Positions 7,882 through 16,129 of a DNA stretch of 44,034 nt are shown piece after piece. The first letter of the stretch is position 1. The number at the start of each line of letters is the position of its first letter. The position numbers and the translations under genes are program-made. The notes beneath the pieces were generated by a model. The model saw only the letters and a list, made by a program, of their open reading frames with translations. It ran no database searches and had not been told where the DNA came from. The DNA comes from Treponema sp. UBA1747 (GTDB taxonomy: Bacteria > Spirochaetota > Spirochaetia > Treponematales > Treponemataceae): contig DCHR01000030.1 of NCBI GenBank assembly GCA_002315375.1, positions 1-44,034 on the forward strand, in the 5' to 3' direction.

Positions 7882-9561
7882 TTGAAAGAATTCGAATTTC
7901 AGGTTAAAAAGAAAAGTGAAAGAGGATTATCAGATATGGCAAAAAACTTCCTTGAAATCAATAAGCGTCTTGAAGAAGGTGAAAAAGCAGAAGGCTATTT
8001 CCTGAATAGAGTTATCGAAGCAAATATGGGGATTGTCATGGAACTGGCCCATAAGCTGGCAGTGCATAATCATTTTGATTCGGATGAAGAAGAGGATCTG
8101 GTTATTATGGGAAGCGTGGGGCTTTCTAATGCTGCTTCAACTTTTGATTCCGGGAAACAGGTTAAGTTTTCAACCTGGGCCACACGTATAGTACGTCAGG
8201 AGATGCTTCGCGAAGTTGACCGTATCAAGAAAGGGCAGAAGAAACAGAAGGATTTTGCAGAATTAAGTAAGATTGAAGAATCAGGACCTTTTGTTGACGA
8301 GATCGTTGAATCCGTAGTTTACGAAGAAGAACGCGAAAAGCAGAAAGAGCTGGTTACCCGTCTTATCAGAGAAAATACAAAGGGTGTTACTTCCAAGGAA
8401 CTGGAAGGCAAAATAGATATTTTTCTTGAGTTCAGCGGTCTTGCCGATGGGAAAAGGAAGTCAGTTACTGAAATCAAGGAGAAAACCAACAGAAAGCGTT
8501 CCAGTATTATCCGTCATATCCGTTCATGCCAGAGAATCCTTAGAAGTCAGATGGAGCTTCCTCAGAACATGCAGGATGACCATATAAATGAAGCAATAAA
8601 GGAAAAGGATTTGATTCTCCTTAATTACATAATAGAAAAAAACAAAGACGGTATTTATCCCAATTCAACAATGATTCTGTCTTCTCCTGTTACTTCCAGA
8701 TTTTTCTTTTCCCGCTCGGTTTTAAGTGAATCTGTCAGGCGCCTTAAAGATCTGAAAGGCTGCCGTTTCGAACTTATGGGAAGGGGACAGGGATACAAGC
8801 TTCTGAATGCAGAGGAGGTAACGAACCTTACAGGTCAGGATAGAGTCGCCATTTCTATTGTGGCCCTGCTTCTGAAGGAATATGAAAATACTCCATTCCA
8901 GAAATCCTTCAAATCCATGTGGCACAAGCTTCAGGAAAGCGAAGGTATTATTCTGGAAAACGGAAGTTTTTCTCAGGAACCGGTTTCAATCATTACTGAT
9001 CCTCTTCCTGAAATTTCCTCATCTGTTTTTAACAAGCTTCTCAATGCCTGCCGTGAACATAAATCCATTACCTTTCAGTATGCCTCTGCTTCCAGTAGTT
9101 ACGGGGGAAAACGCCGTGCAGATCCTTATCATATAGTTTGCCAGAAAGGCAGCTGGTATCTTTTGTGTTATAACCACAAAACTGAGGATTTCAGGTGGTT
9201 TTCATTTTCACGATTTAAGAACGTCACTGTTCTGAATGAAGTGTTTGAGTTCAGGGATGATTTTCGCCTTGACGATTATTTTGATTCAAAGACAGGTATC
9301 TTATGGTCCACAGAAAAGAAAAAGGTAAGTATTCTTGTCCATGCGAATATTGCCAGATTCATGGCGGAACGCCAATGGTTCCATGATCAGGAATTGAACT
9401 GGAGGGAAACAGGAGAAGTCCAGATAGATTTTTCAACAACAAATCCTCAGGAGCTTTCCCGCTTTATTATGCAGTGGAGTCCGGACATTGAAGTCCTTGC
9501 ACCTGAAGAATTGAAAAAGGAAATAAAGAAACTGGCGCAAAAAACTGTTTCTTACTATTAA
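7882..9561 (+). CDS. Sigma-70 region 2 fused to wHTH-WYL-WCX sensor module
   Basis: This 559-residue protein has an unusual architecture. Residues 44-118 match sigma-70 region 2 (EEDLVIMGSVGLSNAASTFD, then VKFSTWATRIVRQEMLREV). Residues about 153-222 are helical and contain a helix-turn-helix-like stretch (KSVTEIKEKTNRKRSSIIRH). Residues 240-308 look like the winged HTH usually found before WYL domains, ending in RGQGYKLL. A WYL domain spans about 380-455 with the literal WYL signature in GSWYLLCYN and the DPYHIV motif. A WCX-like domain follows (480-552). WYL domains bind ligands or nucleic acid and control PafBC- and CRISPR-linked regulators. I infer a ligand-responsive sigma or sigma-like regulator. 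The start may be TTG 7882 or ATG 7936 (AGAGGA 9 nt upstream). Confidence 0.85.
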   Translation: MKEFEFQVKKKSERGLSDMAKNFLEINKRLEEGEKAEGYFLNRVIEANMGIVMELAHKLAVHNHFDSDEEEDLVIMGSVGLSNAASTFDSGKQVKFSTWATRIVRQEMLREVDRIKKGQKKQKDFAELSKIEESGPFVDEIVESVVYEEEREKQKELVTRLIRENTKGVTSKELEGKIDIFLEFSGLADGKRKSVTEIKEKTNRKRSSIIRHIRSCQRILRSQMELPQNMQDDHINEAIKEKDLILLNYIIEKNKDGIYPNSTMILSSPVTSRFFFSRSVLSESVRRLKDLKGCRFELMGRGQGYKLLNAEEVTNLTGQDRVAISIVALLLKEYENTPFQKSFKSMWHKLQESEGIILENGSFSQEPVSIITDPLPEISSSVFNKLLNACREHKSITFQYASASSSYGGKRRADPYHIVCQKGSWYLLCYNHKTEDFRWFSFSRFKNVTVLNEVFEFRDDFRLDDYFDSKTGILWSTEKKKVSILVHANIARFMAERQWFHDQELNWRETGEVQIDFSTTNPQELSRFIMQWSPDIEVLAPEELKKEIKKLAQKTVSYY

Positions 9562-9574
9562 ACCTGCAAAAAAA

Positions 9575-9598
9575 AATCCCGGTCTCCCGGGATTTTTC
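9575..9598. terminator. Bidirectional intrinsic terminator
   Basis: AATCCCGG (9575-9582) pairs with CCGGGATT (9587-9594) around a 4-nt loop, flanked by an A-run and a T-run. It serves both the convergent sigma-WYL gene (ends 9561) and the CE2 esterase gene (ends 9602). Confidence 0.85.
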
Positions 9599-9601
9599 AC
9601 A

Positions 9602-10660
9602 TTAGAAGTTTCTGATGAATTCAGAAAGCTGTACAGCCATTTTTTCATGGGTCACAGCACTCGGATGCCAGTCGGCTGCAATTCCGTCGCTTTCCAGCTG
9701 AACGGGAAAGGTCAGTGCTTTGATTTGTGCCGAAGGAAATTCTTTCCTGAACATTTCAACTGCTTTTTCTACTGCAGGACAGAGCATCTGTCCCATAACA
9801 CCCAGACAGCAGATAATTTTTGCTTCAGGAGAGCGGCGATGAACTTCTTCAATCAGAGCGCGGTAAACATTAATGAAGCCAAGATTTCTTTCTTCTATAT
9901 CGCGTGTAAAACTCTGGTCATTTGTTCCCAGGTTGATTATCACGTAGTCAGGAACATATTCAGCAGCATTCCAGGTTTCAGGATCTTTTTTCAGTCTTAA
10001 TGCTGCGCTTTTATCTGTGTAAGGCCAGGTACGAGGCATGGTCCATTTGTTGTCAGGAAGATTTACTGCCGGATCAATATAGGTTGAAGTAAGTCCGATA
10101 CCGCTCCAGGAAATCATATTGTAGTCGGCATTAAGCTTTCTGGCAGTAAGGTAAGCGTAGCCCTTGTCGGCCCGTTCAATTTCTGTGCGGAAAGTATCTT
10201 TTTCCCAGACTCCGTCAATTCCGTAGCCGCATGTAATGGAATCCCCGATGTATTCCAGCTTCATGTCATATTTATGTTCCGGAAGTTTTTCCAGTTTGCC
10301 GTCAATTTCAAGTCCGGCAAATCCTGCCATACCAAAAGCATTTTCACTGATTTTCATTACGCGGATTTTTACAGTTTTTTCAACAGCACTTTCAAAAAGC
10401 AGGATATTGTTTTCCTTTTCAGAAAGTTCAAAACGCTGATTAGCCTGAAGAGAGTAATCTTCGTTCAAATCAGAAATGAAAATGCCAATCCATCCCAGGT
10501 TATCTTTTCCCCAGTTTTCAGGGTCACTGATAATTTTTGCAACTGCTTTTTTTCCTGTAAAGGCAAATTCAAAACTTGAAGCAGTCCAGTTAAAAAATCG
10601 GACGCCATCCGAATCAAGGCAGCGTCCTTTCCATAAAAGTTGTTCTTTTGAGATATTCAT
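9602..10660 (-). CDS. SGNH/GDSL carbohydrate esterase, CE2-like acetyl esterase
   Basis: This 352-residue protein has the two-domain CE2 layout. An N-terminal beta-sandwich (1-130) is followed by an SGNH hydrolase domain with EYIGDSITCGYG (Ser141), GTND (245-248) and DWHPSAVTHE (Asp330, His332). CE2 enzymes deacetylate xylan, mannan or related oligosaccharides. There is no signal peptide, so it should act in the cytoplasm on imported acetylated oligosaccharides. It lies 18 nt downstream of the pgsA-like gene and shares its promoter. The ribosome site is weak (AGAG about 11 nt upstream). It fits with the neighbouring GH26-like and GH31 genes in hemicellulose use. Confidence 0.85.
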   Translation of the reverse strand: MNISKEQLLWKGRCLDSDGVRFFNWTASSFEFAFTGKKAVAKIISDPENWGKDNLGWIGIFISDLNEDYSLQANQRFELSEKENNILLFESAVEKTVKIRVMKISENAFGMAGFAGLEIDGKLEKLPEHKYDMKLEYIGDSITCGYGIDGVWEKDTFRTEIERADKGYAYLTARKLNADYNMISWSGIGLTSTYIDPAVNLPDNKWTMPRTWPYTDKSAALRLKKDPETWNAAEYVPDYVIINLGTNDQSFTRDIEERNLGFINVYRALIEEVHRRSPEAKIICCLGVMGQMLCPAVEKAVEMFRKEFPSAQIKALTFPVQLESDGIAADWHPSAVTHEKMAVQLSEFIRNF

Positions 10661-10678
10661 TGTTCAGTTTTCTCTAAA

Positions 10679-11296
10679 TTATTTATCGAAGTTTTTGAAA
10701 ACAGGTTTGAAAGCAATAAGGTAATCGATGAAAGAGATGTAACTCAGACACAGACAAATGATAAAGAGTCCGATTCCGACTCCCCACATAGTACGCATTG
10801 AATTGTAAGGAACTGCGAAACCGCATCTTACGTGAAGTTCAAGAATAAATGCATAAAAAGCGGAAACAATGTACATTACTGTTTTAAGTTTTCCACCTTT
10901 TCTTGCAGCAATGGCTGTTCCTTTCATAGCTGCAACCATGCGCAGGAAGGTCATTGTAAGTTCGCGGTAAAAAAGCAGAACAAAAACAAAGGCAGGCATA
11001 TATCCGCCCATTGGCATTTCAGAACTCATGCTGAACATAAGACAGCAGAAGGAAGACATATGAAGAATTACATCAGCAAACGGATCAAATACTTTTCCAA
11101 AATCACTTACTTCATTGTGTTTTCTGGCATAGTGACCGTCCAGGCCATCAGTAATCTCTGCAAAGACGAGATATGGCAGAAGAATAATCATTGATGCTGC
11201 TGCAAATTTACCTGTCCAGATTGGAATAAAATATAGAAGAAAAACGATTGGTGCAGAAATAACACGAACAATCGTAAATTTATTTGAAGTACTCAT
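10679..11296 (-). CDS. pgsA: CDP-alcohol phosphatidyltransferase (PgsA-like)
   Basis: This is a 205-residue membrane enzyme of the CDP-alcohol phosphotransferase family, which transfers a phosphatidyl group from CDP-diacylglycerol to an alcohol such as glycerol 3-phosphate. The signature D(x)2DG(x)2AR(x)8G(x)3D(x)3D is complete: Asp50, Asp53, Gly54, Ala57, Arg58, Gly67, Asp71 and Asp75. About five to six hydrophobic segments follow the usual topology. Glycerol phosphate is the most likely acceptor given the length, but inositol or another alcohol is possible. It heads an operon with the CE2 gene. The start ATG lies 9 nt after a -10 hexamer, so the message is probably leaderless. Confidence 0.85.
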   Translation of the reverse strand: MSTSNKFTIVRVISAPIVFLLYFIPIWTGKFAAASMIILLPYLVFAEITDGLDGHYARKHNEVSDFGKVFDPFADVILHMSSFCCLMFSMSSEMPMGGYMPAFVFVLLFYRELTMTFLRMVAAMKGTAIAARKGGKLKTVMYIVSAFYAFILELHVRCGFAVPYNSMRTMWGVGIGLFIICLCLSYISFIDYLIAFKPVFKNFDK

Positions 11297-11305
11297 AATA
11301 CTTCT

Positions 11306-11334
11306 AGTATCGTTAAAAATCTCGAATAAGTCAA
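11306..11334 (-). promoter_or_regulatory. Promoter of the pgsA-CE2 operon
   Basis: On the minus strand, TTGACT (11334-11329) and GATACT (11311-11306) are 17 bp apart. The -10 ends 9 nt before the ATG at 11296, which leaves a leader of only 2-3 nt. Confidence 0.65.
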
Positions 11335-11485
11335 ACCGATAAAATGGAAAAGAATATAAAAAAGAGTTATATCGCTGTTATATATTATTTTATATATAAT
11401 ATTATATGAACTGTAAATTTAGAAAATTCCAAAAATTTGGGTTTTTTTTAGAAAATTTTGATATTTCCTTTTTAGTTTAATAGTT
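11335..11485. other. AT-rich divergent intergenic region
   Basis: This region between pgsA and the GH26-like gene is almost entirely A+T, with runs of alternating TA around 11385-11408 that form an imperfect palindrome. I see no gene and no terminator. It probably holds upstream promoter elements for both genes. Confidence 0.4.
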
Positions 11486-11491
11486 TATTAT
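11486..11491 (+). promoter_or_regulatory. Putative -10 hexamer of the GH26-like gene
   Basis: TATTAT lies 8 nt before the ATG at 11500, and no Shine-Dalgarno sequence is present. TTGATA at 11458-11463 is the nearest -35-like hexamer, but its 22-bp spacing is too long, so the -35 is uncertain. Confidence 0.35.
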
Positions 11492-11499
11492 TATTACTT

Positions 11500-12975
11500 A
11501 TGAAAGCAACTAAAGTAAAATTGACACCAGCCTCTTGTGCGCTGGATATGGGTGACGGCTCGGAACGCGGTCTTTATGTAAACCAGGATTACCTTCTGCA
11601 GAAAATGCGTAAGATTCACCGCGGAATCAGCCTTATGTACTGTTATTATCCACATGATAAAGAATGGCCGCAGCGCGTAAGTGTTGCTTTGCCTGAAAAT
11701 AAAGCAGGCGGTGCCTGGAACTTCCCTTATGAAGATTATTTCCCTTATCAGGGCGGTAAAAACGGAAACAGAAAAGCAGAACCTTTCTGCTATATGAAAG
11801 ATATCCGCCAGCACGGAATGGATGTTGTTCTTACAATGACAATTGATCCACATCTGGAAGATGAATATCTGGTTGAAGTTGCAAAAGACCTTCGTTCTTA
11901 CGGCCGCCTTCTTCTCCGCGTGAACCACGAATGTACAGGAACCTGGTTCTGTTTCAATAAACGCGCAACATATCAGGAAATCGCAGATTTCTTTGTTCGC
12001 TTTGCAAACATTATTCATGAATATGCTCCTAACGTACAGATTATTCTCTGCGCAGGTATGTTCCAGAAAGAAACCGGCAAAGTAGAAATGGAAGACATTT
12101 TCCTGGAAGCACATAAAGTGGCAGATATCTGGTCAGGAGATCAGTATCTTTCCCTTCACTGGGGATGGCCAAACGATGTTGCAGAAAAAGATAATATCGG
12201 CATTACACATACCTGCTATGATGTTGATGAAGTTTACGAAAAAGCAAAGGGAACTCTTTACCGCCTGCGTGAAATCACAGGTCAGGACAAGCCTTTCGTT
12301 CTTTCGGAATTGAACGGTGACGGAGATGTTACAGGTGCCTGGGAACAGGCAAACATGATGCGTCACTTTATGGAACGACTGGAACAGGATGATGAAAAAT
12401 GGCTTTCTGCTTTCACAATGTACCAGTTCCGTGATGACGGACGTCTTGGCTGTGAAGTAACAGATCCAAATAACCCTGAAGTTGGAATTGAACAGCCACT
12501 TCTGGGTGCTTACCGCAAGGAAGCACACAAAGATTACTTCTGTACAAAAGCAGTTGCCGACGGCGAAATTGAACTTCCTGCTAAACTCCGCTGGGGTGGA
12601 GCTGAAGATGCTGAAGGTGTAGAACTTCCTCTCCATTTCAAGGCAAATCCATGTTTCTGCGAAGTTTACTTCAAGGATGAACTGAAAGACATGAATATGG
12701 TTCTGGAACTGGGCGGTTACTGGTTCTATAAAAAGCCTGGTGTTGAATGCGTAGACATGATGAGTTATTTCTTTGAAAATCCTCTGGAAGACAAGGCGGA
12801 TATGAAGCTTCATATTTATTGTCCTCCAAAGGATGGTATGAATCATCCTGAAAGCGGAGATCCTGACACAACAAACGGTGACTGGATGACAAACGATTAC
12901 ACAGTTCTTCCAAAACTTCCTGAAATCCGCATCCGTTGTTTTGGTGAAGAACCAATGATCGTAAAACGCTACTAA
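11500..12975 (+). CDS. Clan GH-A TIM-barrel glycoside hydrolase, GH26-like
   Basis: This 491-residue protein appears to be a retaining glycosidase. RLLLRVNHECTGTWFCFN at about 136-153 resembles the GH26 acid/base motif (R-x-x-HE-x-x-G-x-W), giving Glu144 as acid/base. FVLSELNGDGD supplies a candidate nucleophile, Glu270. GH26 enzymes are mostly beta-mannanases, with xylanase and lichenase members. The C-terminal 150 residues (after TKAVADGEIELPAKLRW) look like a beta-sandwich accessory domain. There is no signal peptide, so it should act on imported oligosaccharides. It could belong to a related clan GH-A family; a profile search would settle this. It is followed by the GH31 gene on the same strand. 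Confidence 0.65.
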   Translation: MKATKVKLTPASCALDMGDGSERGLYVNQDYLLQKMRKIHRGISLMYCYYPHDKEWPQRVSVALPENKAGGAWNFPYEDYFPYQGGKNGNRKAEPFCYMKDIRQHGMDVVLTMTIDPHLEDEYLVEVAKDLRSYGRLLLRVNHECTGTWFCFNKRATYQEIADFFVRFANIIHEYAPNVQIILCAGMFQKETGKVEMEDIFLEAHKVADIWSGDQYLSLHWGWPNDVAEKDNIGITHTCYDVDEVYEKAKGTLYRLREITGQDKPFVLSELNGDGDVTGAWEQANMMRHFMERLEQDDEKWLSAFTMYQFRDDGRLGCEVTDPNNPEVGIEQPLLGAYRKEAHKDYFCTKAVADGEIELPAKLRWGGAEDAEGVELPLHFKANPCFCEVYFKDELKDMNMVLELGGYWFYKKPGVECVDMMSYFFENPLEDKADMKLHIYCPPKDGMNHPESGDPDTTNGDWMTNDYTVLPKLPEIRIRCFGEEPMIVKRY

Positions 12976-13011
12976 AAAAATTCAATTTTTCTTTACAAAA
13001 AAGAAAAGTTC

Positions 13012-13070
13012 AAACCTTCCTGATTCTGTGATAAATTAATAAAACAGAAATTTTGGGAAGGTTTTTTTTT
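13012..13070 (+). terminator. Large-loop intrinsic terminator after the GH26-like gene
   Basis: AAACCTTCC (13012-13020) pairs with GGAAGGTTT (13056-13064), followed by a run of nine T's. The 35-nt loop holds an inner stem ATTCTGT/ACAGAAAT. The same 5' arm is also perfectly complementary to the ribosome site of the next gene (13198-13207). Confidence 0.65.
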
Positions 13071-13194
13071 AGCGACTTAAATAAAGTCGCTAAAAAAAAT
13101 TGGAGTTTCTTTCAGAAACTCTCTTATTTACGTGTCCGCTACAGCGGACGTTTTATAAATCCTCGTTTGTTGAAACAAACTGCGGTTTATAAAA
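13071..13194 (+). repeat. Array of four different hairpins in the GH31 leader
   Basis: Four separate stem-loops lie in 124 nt: AGCGACTT/AAGTCGCT (13071-13091), GAGTTTCT/AGAAACTC (13103-13121), GTCCGC/GCGGAC (13134-13149), and a two-tier hairpin with TTTTATAAA..CC/GG..TTTATAAAA outside and GTTTGT/ACAAAC inside (13151-13194). Each arm pair is perfect or nearly so, and the sequences are unrelated to one another. No coding sequence is present. Confidence 0.6.
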
Positions 13195-13197
13195 GTT

Positions 13198-13204
13198 AGG
13201 AAGG
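13198..13204 (+). promoter_or_regulatory. Strong ribosome-binding site of the GH31 gene
   Basis: AGGAAGG lies 7 nt before the ATG at 13212. Together with the following T's it forms a 10-nt match (AGGAAGGTTT) to the complement of the upstream terminator's 5' arm at 13012-13021, so the site could be sequestered in an alternative fold. Confidence 0.55.
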
Positions 13205-13211
13205 TTTTTTT

Positions 13212-15308
13212 ATGTTTAAAAACGACGGTAACAAACTGGTAATAAATCACTGCGGTCTTGAAACCTGGATTGAAGCCTGGGGAAAGGATTCTGTCCGTGT
13301 CCGCGTTATGAAAGAAGGGGACAGCCCCCTCCACGACTGGGCTCTGGATACAATCCCGGAAACAACAGATTCTTCTATATTAATCGAAGATGTAGAAATT
13401 TCAGAACCGTGGCATGTTCATTATGAAAATCCGGAAAGTCATATACAGAAGTTCCAGGAAGCAAGCCTTACAAACGGTTCCATGCAGGTTCGTGTAAATT
13501 TTGAAGGCTGGATTTCTTTCTGGCAGATTAATGATGACGGAGAAGAAAAACTTCTTCTGGAAGAACAGTGGCGTAACCGCTGGAGAATTGACCGTTACTG
13601 TGTACCTCTGAATACAATGGGACGTGAGGTTTTCAAAAACAAAACTTCTGATGACAACCTGATTAATGCCCGTTTTGAAGCATATGATAACGAAAAACTT
13701 TTTGGTATGGGACAGTATCAGGATTCCCATCTGGATAAAAAAGGCGGAGTCTGGGAGCTGGCACAAAGAAACAGCCAGGCTTCTGTTCCATTTGTAGTTT
13801 CAAACCGCGGCTACGGTTTTTTATGGAATAACCCTGCCATTGGTACTGCTGCTTTCGGAACCAACGGAACTGTATGGACCTGTCCCCAGGCAGACAAAAT
13901 TGATTACTGGGTAACCTGCGGAACTCCTCTTGAATGTGAAAAGAATTATGCGTCAGTTACCGGCTTTACTCCAATGATGCCTGATTTTGCCATGGGCTTC
14001 TGGCAGTGCAAGCTGCGTTACAGAACCCAGGATGAAGTTCTTTCCGTTGCCCGCGAGTATAAAAGAAGAAATCTTCCATTAGACGTAATTGTAATCGACT
14101 TTTTCCACTGGACCTGTCAGGGAGACTTCAAATTTGATCCTGAAGACTGGCCTGATCCTGAAGCCATGGTAAAGGAACTTTCTGCCATGAATGTAAAGCT
14201 TATGGTTTCTGTCTGGCCAACCATCGATGAACGTTCAGAAAACTATGATTACATGAAAGAACACGGACTTCTCATCAGCTTCACAGAAGGCAAAGGCTTC
14301 AATATGGACTGGATGGGGAACACTGTTTTCTTTGATACAACAAATCCTGAAACCCGCAAATTTGTCTGGGAAAAATGTAAGGAAAATTATTTCAAAAAAG
14401 GCATCGACCTTTTCTGGCTTGATGAAGCTGAACCTGAGTACGGCAACTACGACTTTACTAAGTTCGGCTATCAGATGGGACCTGCCATGACCTGTTCAAA
14501 TATCTATCCGAAATATTACGCCCAGGGATGGTATGACGGACTTAAAGAAAGCGGAGTAGAAAACCCTATCAGTTTAATTCGCTGTGCCTGGGCCGGAAGC
14601 CAGCGCTACGGCACTGTCTGCTGGTCAGGAGACATTCATTCTGATTTCAAATCTTTAAGAGACAACCTGCAGGCCGGACTTTCCATGGCTACAGCCGGAA
14701 TCCCGTGGTGGACAACTGATATCGGCGGTTTCCTTGGAGGTGATATTCACAACGAAAGTTTCCGCGAACTTATTGTCCGCTGGTTTGCCTGGGGTGTTTT
14801 CTGTCCTGTTATGCGCCTTCACGGGGAACGACCTCCTTTCAAAACTCTGGAAAAACCATATCACGAAATCCGGGGCCATCAGATCAAGCAGATGGAAAGC
14901 GGTCAGGACAATGAAATCTGGAGCTTTGGAGATGAAGTTTACCAGATGATGGCACCTCTCCTTCAGCTTCGTGCCCGTCTTAAGCCCTACATTACAGAAA
15001 TTATGAAGGCTGCCCATGAAGAAGGGGAACCTGTAATGCGTCCGCTTTTCTTTGACTTCGCCGAAGATGAATGTGCCTGGATGGTAGAAGACCAGTATAT
15101 GTTCGGTCCAAAGCTTCTTGTTGCTCCTGTAACAGAGGAAGGCGCAGACAGCCGTTCCGTTTATCTTCCTGAACTTCAGAAAGGGGAAAAGTGGCTCGAA
15201 GCGGTTACCGGAAAAAAATATAAGGGGGGACAGATGGTAAAAGCCGCCGCTCCTCTTGGTAAAATTCCGGTATTTACCCGCGGAGATTTTGATATCAAAC
15301 TGTTTTAA
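13212..15308 (+). CDS. GH31 glycosidase, alpha-xylosidase (YicI/XylS) type
   Basis: This 698-residue protein is a family GH31 retaining alpha-glycosidase. It has an N-terminal beta-sandwich (1-250, including RFEAYDNEKLFGMGQYQD), the (beta/alpha)8 barrel, and a C-terminal beta domain. The nucleophile is Asp404 in FWLDEAEPEYG, and the acid/base is Asp474 in WSGDIHSD; CPVMRLHGERPP is the usual active-site strand. The LDEAEPE form of the nucleophile motif is typical of alpha-xylosidases such as YicI, which remove xylose from xyloglucan oligosaccharides. Alpha-glucosidase activity is the alternative. There is no signal peptide. It follows the GH26-like gene after a 236-nt structured leader. Confidence 0.9.
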   Translation: MFKNDGNKLVINHCGLETWIEAWGKDSVRVRVMKEGDSPLHDWALDTIPETTDSSILIEDVEISEPWHVHYENPESHIQKFQEASLTNGSMQVRVNFEGWISFWQINDDGEEKLLLEEQWRNRWRIDRYCVPLNTMGREVFKNKTSDDNLINARFEAYDNEKLFGMGQYQDSHLDKKGGVWELAQRNSQASVPFVVSNRGYGFLWNNPAIGTAAFGTNGTVWTCPQADKIDYWVTCGTPLECEKNYASVTGFTPMMPDFAMGFWQCKLRYRTQDEVLSVAREYKRRNLPLDVIVIDFFHWTCQGDFKFDPEDWPDPEAMVKELSAMNVKLMVSVWPTIDERSENYDYMKEHGLLISFTEGKGFNMDWMGNTVFFDTTNPETRKFVWEKCKENYFKKGIDLFWLDEAEPEYGNYDFTKFGYQMGPAMTCSNIYPKYYAQGWYDGLKESGVENPISLIRCAWAGSQRYGTVCWSGDIHSDFKSLRDNLQAGLSMATAGIPWWTTDIGGFLGGDIHNESFRELIVRWFAWGVFCPVMRLHGERPPFKTLEKPYHEIRGHQIKQMESGQDNEIWSFGDEVYQMMAPLLQLRARLKPYITEIMKAAHEEGEPVMRPLFFDFAEDECAWMVEDQYMFGPKLLVAPVTEEGADSRSVYLPELQKGEKWLEAVTGKKYKGGQMVKAAAPLGKIPVFTRGDFDIKLF

Positions 15309-15361
15309 TTAAAAGCAGACATTTTTCAGCATTCTGAAATTGTCATTTTTCATTTGAAAAG

Positions 15362-15427
15362 AACCGGTGGTTGACTGCAGGCCCTGATCTTGACGAAGGG
15401 TTGAAGGGCTGAAACTACCGGTTTTTT
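15362..15427 (+). terminator. Large-loop intrinsic terminator after the GH31 gene
   Basis: AACCGGTGGTT (15362-15372) pairs with AACTACCGGTT (15413-15423), with one G-U pair, followed by TTTTTT. The enclosed 40 nt hold a second stem, CAG-CCCT with AGGGCTG. A small hairpin TTTCAG-catt-CTGAAA precedes it at about 15325-15340. Confidence 0.7.
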
Positions 15428-15438
15428 ATTGGAGATTT

Positions 15439-15468
15439 TTGACATTTACTATATTTATGGTGTATTAT
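15439..15468 (+). promoter_or_regulatory. Promoter of the lipoprotein-metallopeptidase operon
   Basis: A perfect TTGACA (15439-15444) and TATTAT (15463-15468) are 18 bp apart. The predicted start near 15475 gives a leader of about 47 nt ending in AAGGAG before the ATG at 15522. Confidence 0.7.
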
Positions 15469-15521
15469 ATTAAGGATGTACTATGCCCTGATTGTTGGCA
15501 GTGCACTATAAGGAGAAAAAA

Positions 15522-16106
15522 ATGAAACACTTAAAATTTGCTGTAATCTCAGCACTGTTCCTTTCTGTATTTGCAATTACAGGTTGTGAATTGTTCAAAC
15601 AGGTAGAAGAATTAACCACAGACAAGTGGTGTCAGAAAACTGTTACTTACACTAAAGCAACTGAAGAGGAAGATGCAAAAACTCTGGATGTTTACTTTAT
15701 CTGGGCAACAGAAGAAGATTCTGACAAAGGTATTGTAAAAGGTCTGAATGTTCTGGTTCAGGCCGAAGGAAAAGCCGTAAGTATTCTTGGTACTGAAGTA
15801 ACAAGCGGCCAGTATTACTACATTTTCAATATCGGTGAAAACAAAAAAATTGAGGATCTTGAAGGAGCAGATCTTGCAGAAACTGATGCAATCGATGCAG
15901 AAAAGAAGAAGCTGATTATGTCTCAGGAACTGACAAGTTCAAAATGGGCAGCTGCTTATATTGCCTGCTTTAATAAAGATTCCCGCAATGTGGGAACTCC
16001 TGCTGCTCTGAAAGGCGGAAACTGGCTGAAAATCGGAACATTAAATGAAGATTTCAGTCTGAAACAGGTTGTTGCTGAAGCCCTTCTTGATACACTTCTC
16101 GGATAA
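15522..16106 (+). CDS. Lipoprotein, unknown function
   Basis: This 194-residue protein begins with a lipoprotein signal peptide; the lipobox is AITGC with Cys22. The mature part is acidic and hydrophilic (KQVEELTTDKWCQKTVTY.., TEEDSDKGIVKGLNVLVQAEG, EDLEGADLAETDAIDAEKKK). I do not recognise a domain. Two extra Cys residues occur in the mature region. ATG 15522 is preferred over the upstream in-frame start because AAGGAG lies 7 nt before it and the signal peptide begins there. It is 23 nt upstream of the HExxH protein gene, so the two are probably cotranscribed and may act together at the cell envelope. Confidence 0.8.
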   Translation: MKHLKFAVISALFLSVFAITGCELFKQVEELTTDKWCQKTVTYTKATEEEDAKTLDVYFIWATEEDSDKGIVKGLNVLVQAEGKAVSILGTEVTSGQYYYIFNIGENKKIEDLEGADLAETDAIDAEKKKLIMSQELTSSKWAAAYIACFNKDSRNVGTPAALKGGNWLKIGTLNEDFSLKQVVAEALLDTLLG

Positions 16107-16129
16107 TTAAGTTCAATTACGGGTACCTT

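Noticed and set aside
13071..13194. Possible CRISPR array or tandem repeat
   Set aside because: The four hairpins have different sequences and no constant repeat or spacer unit, so this is not an array.
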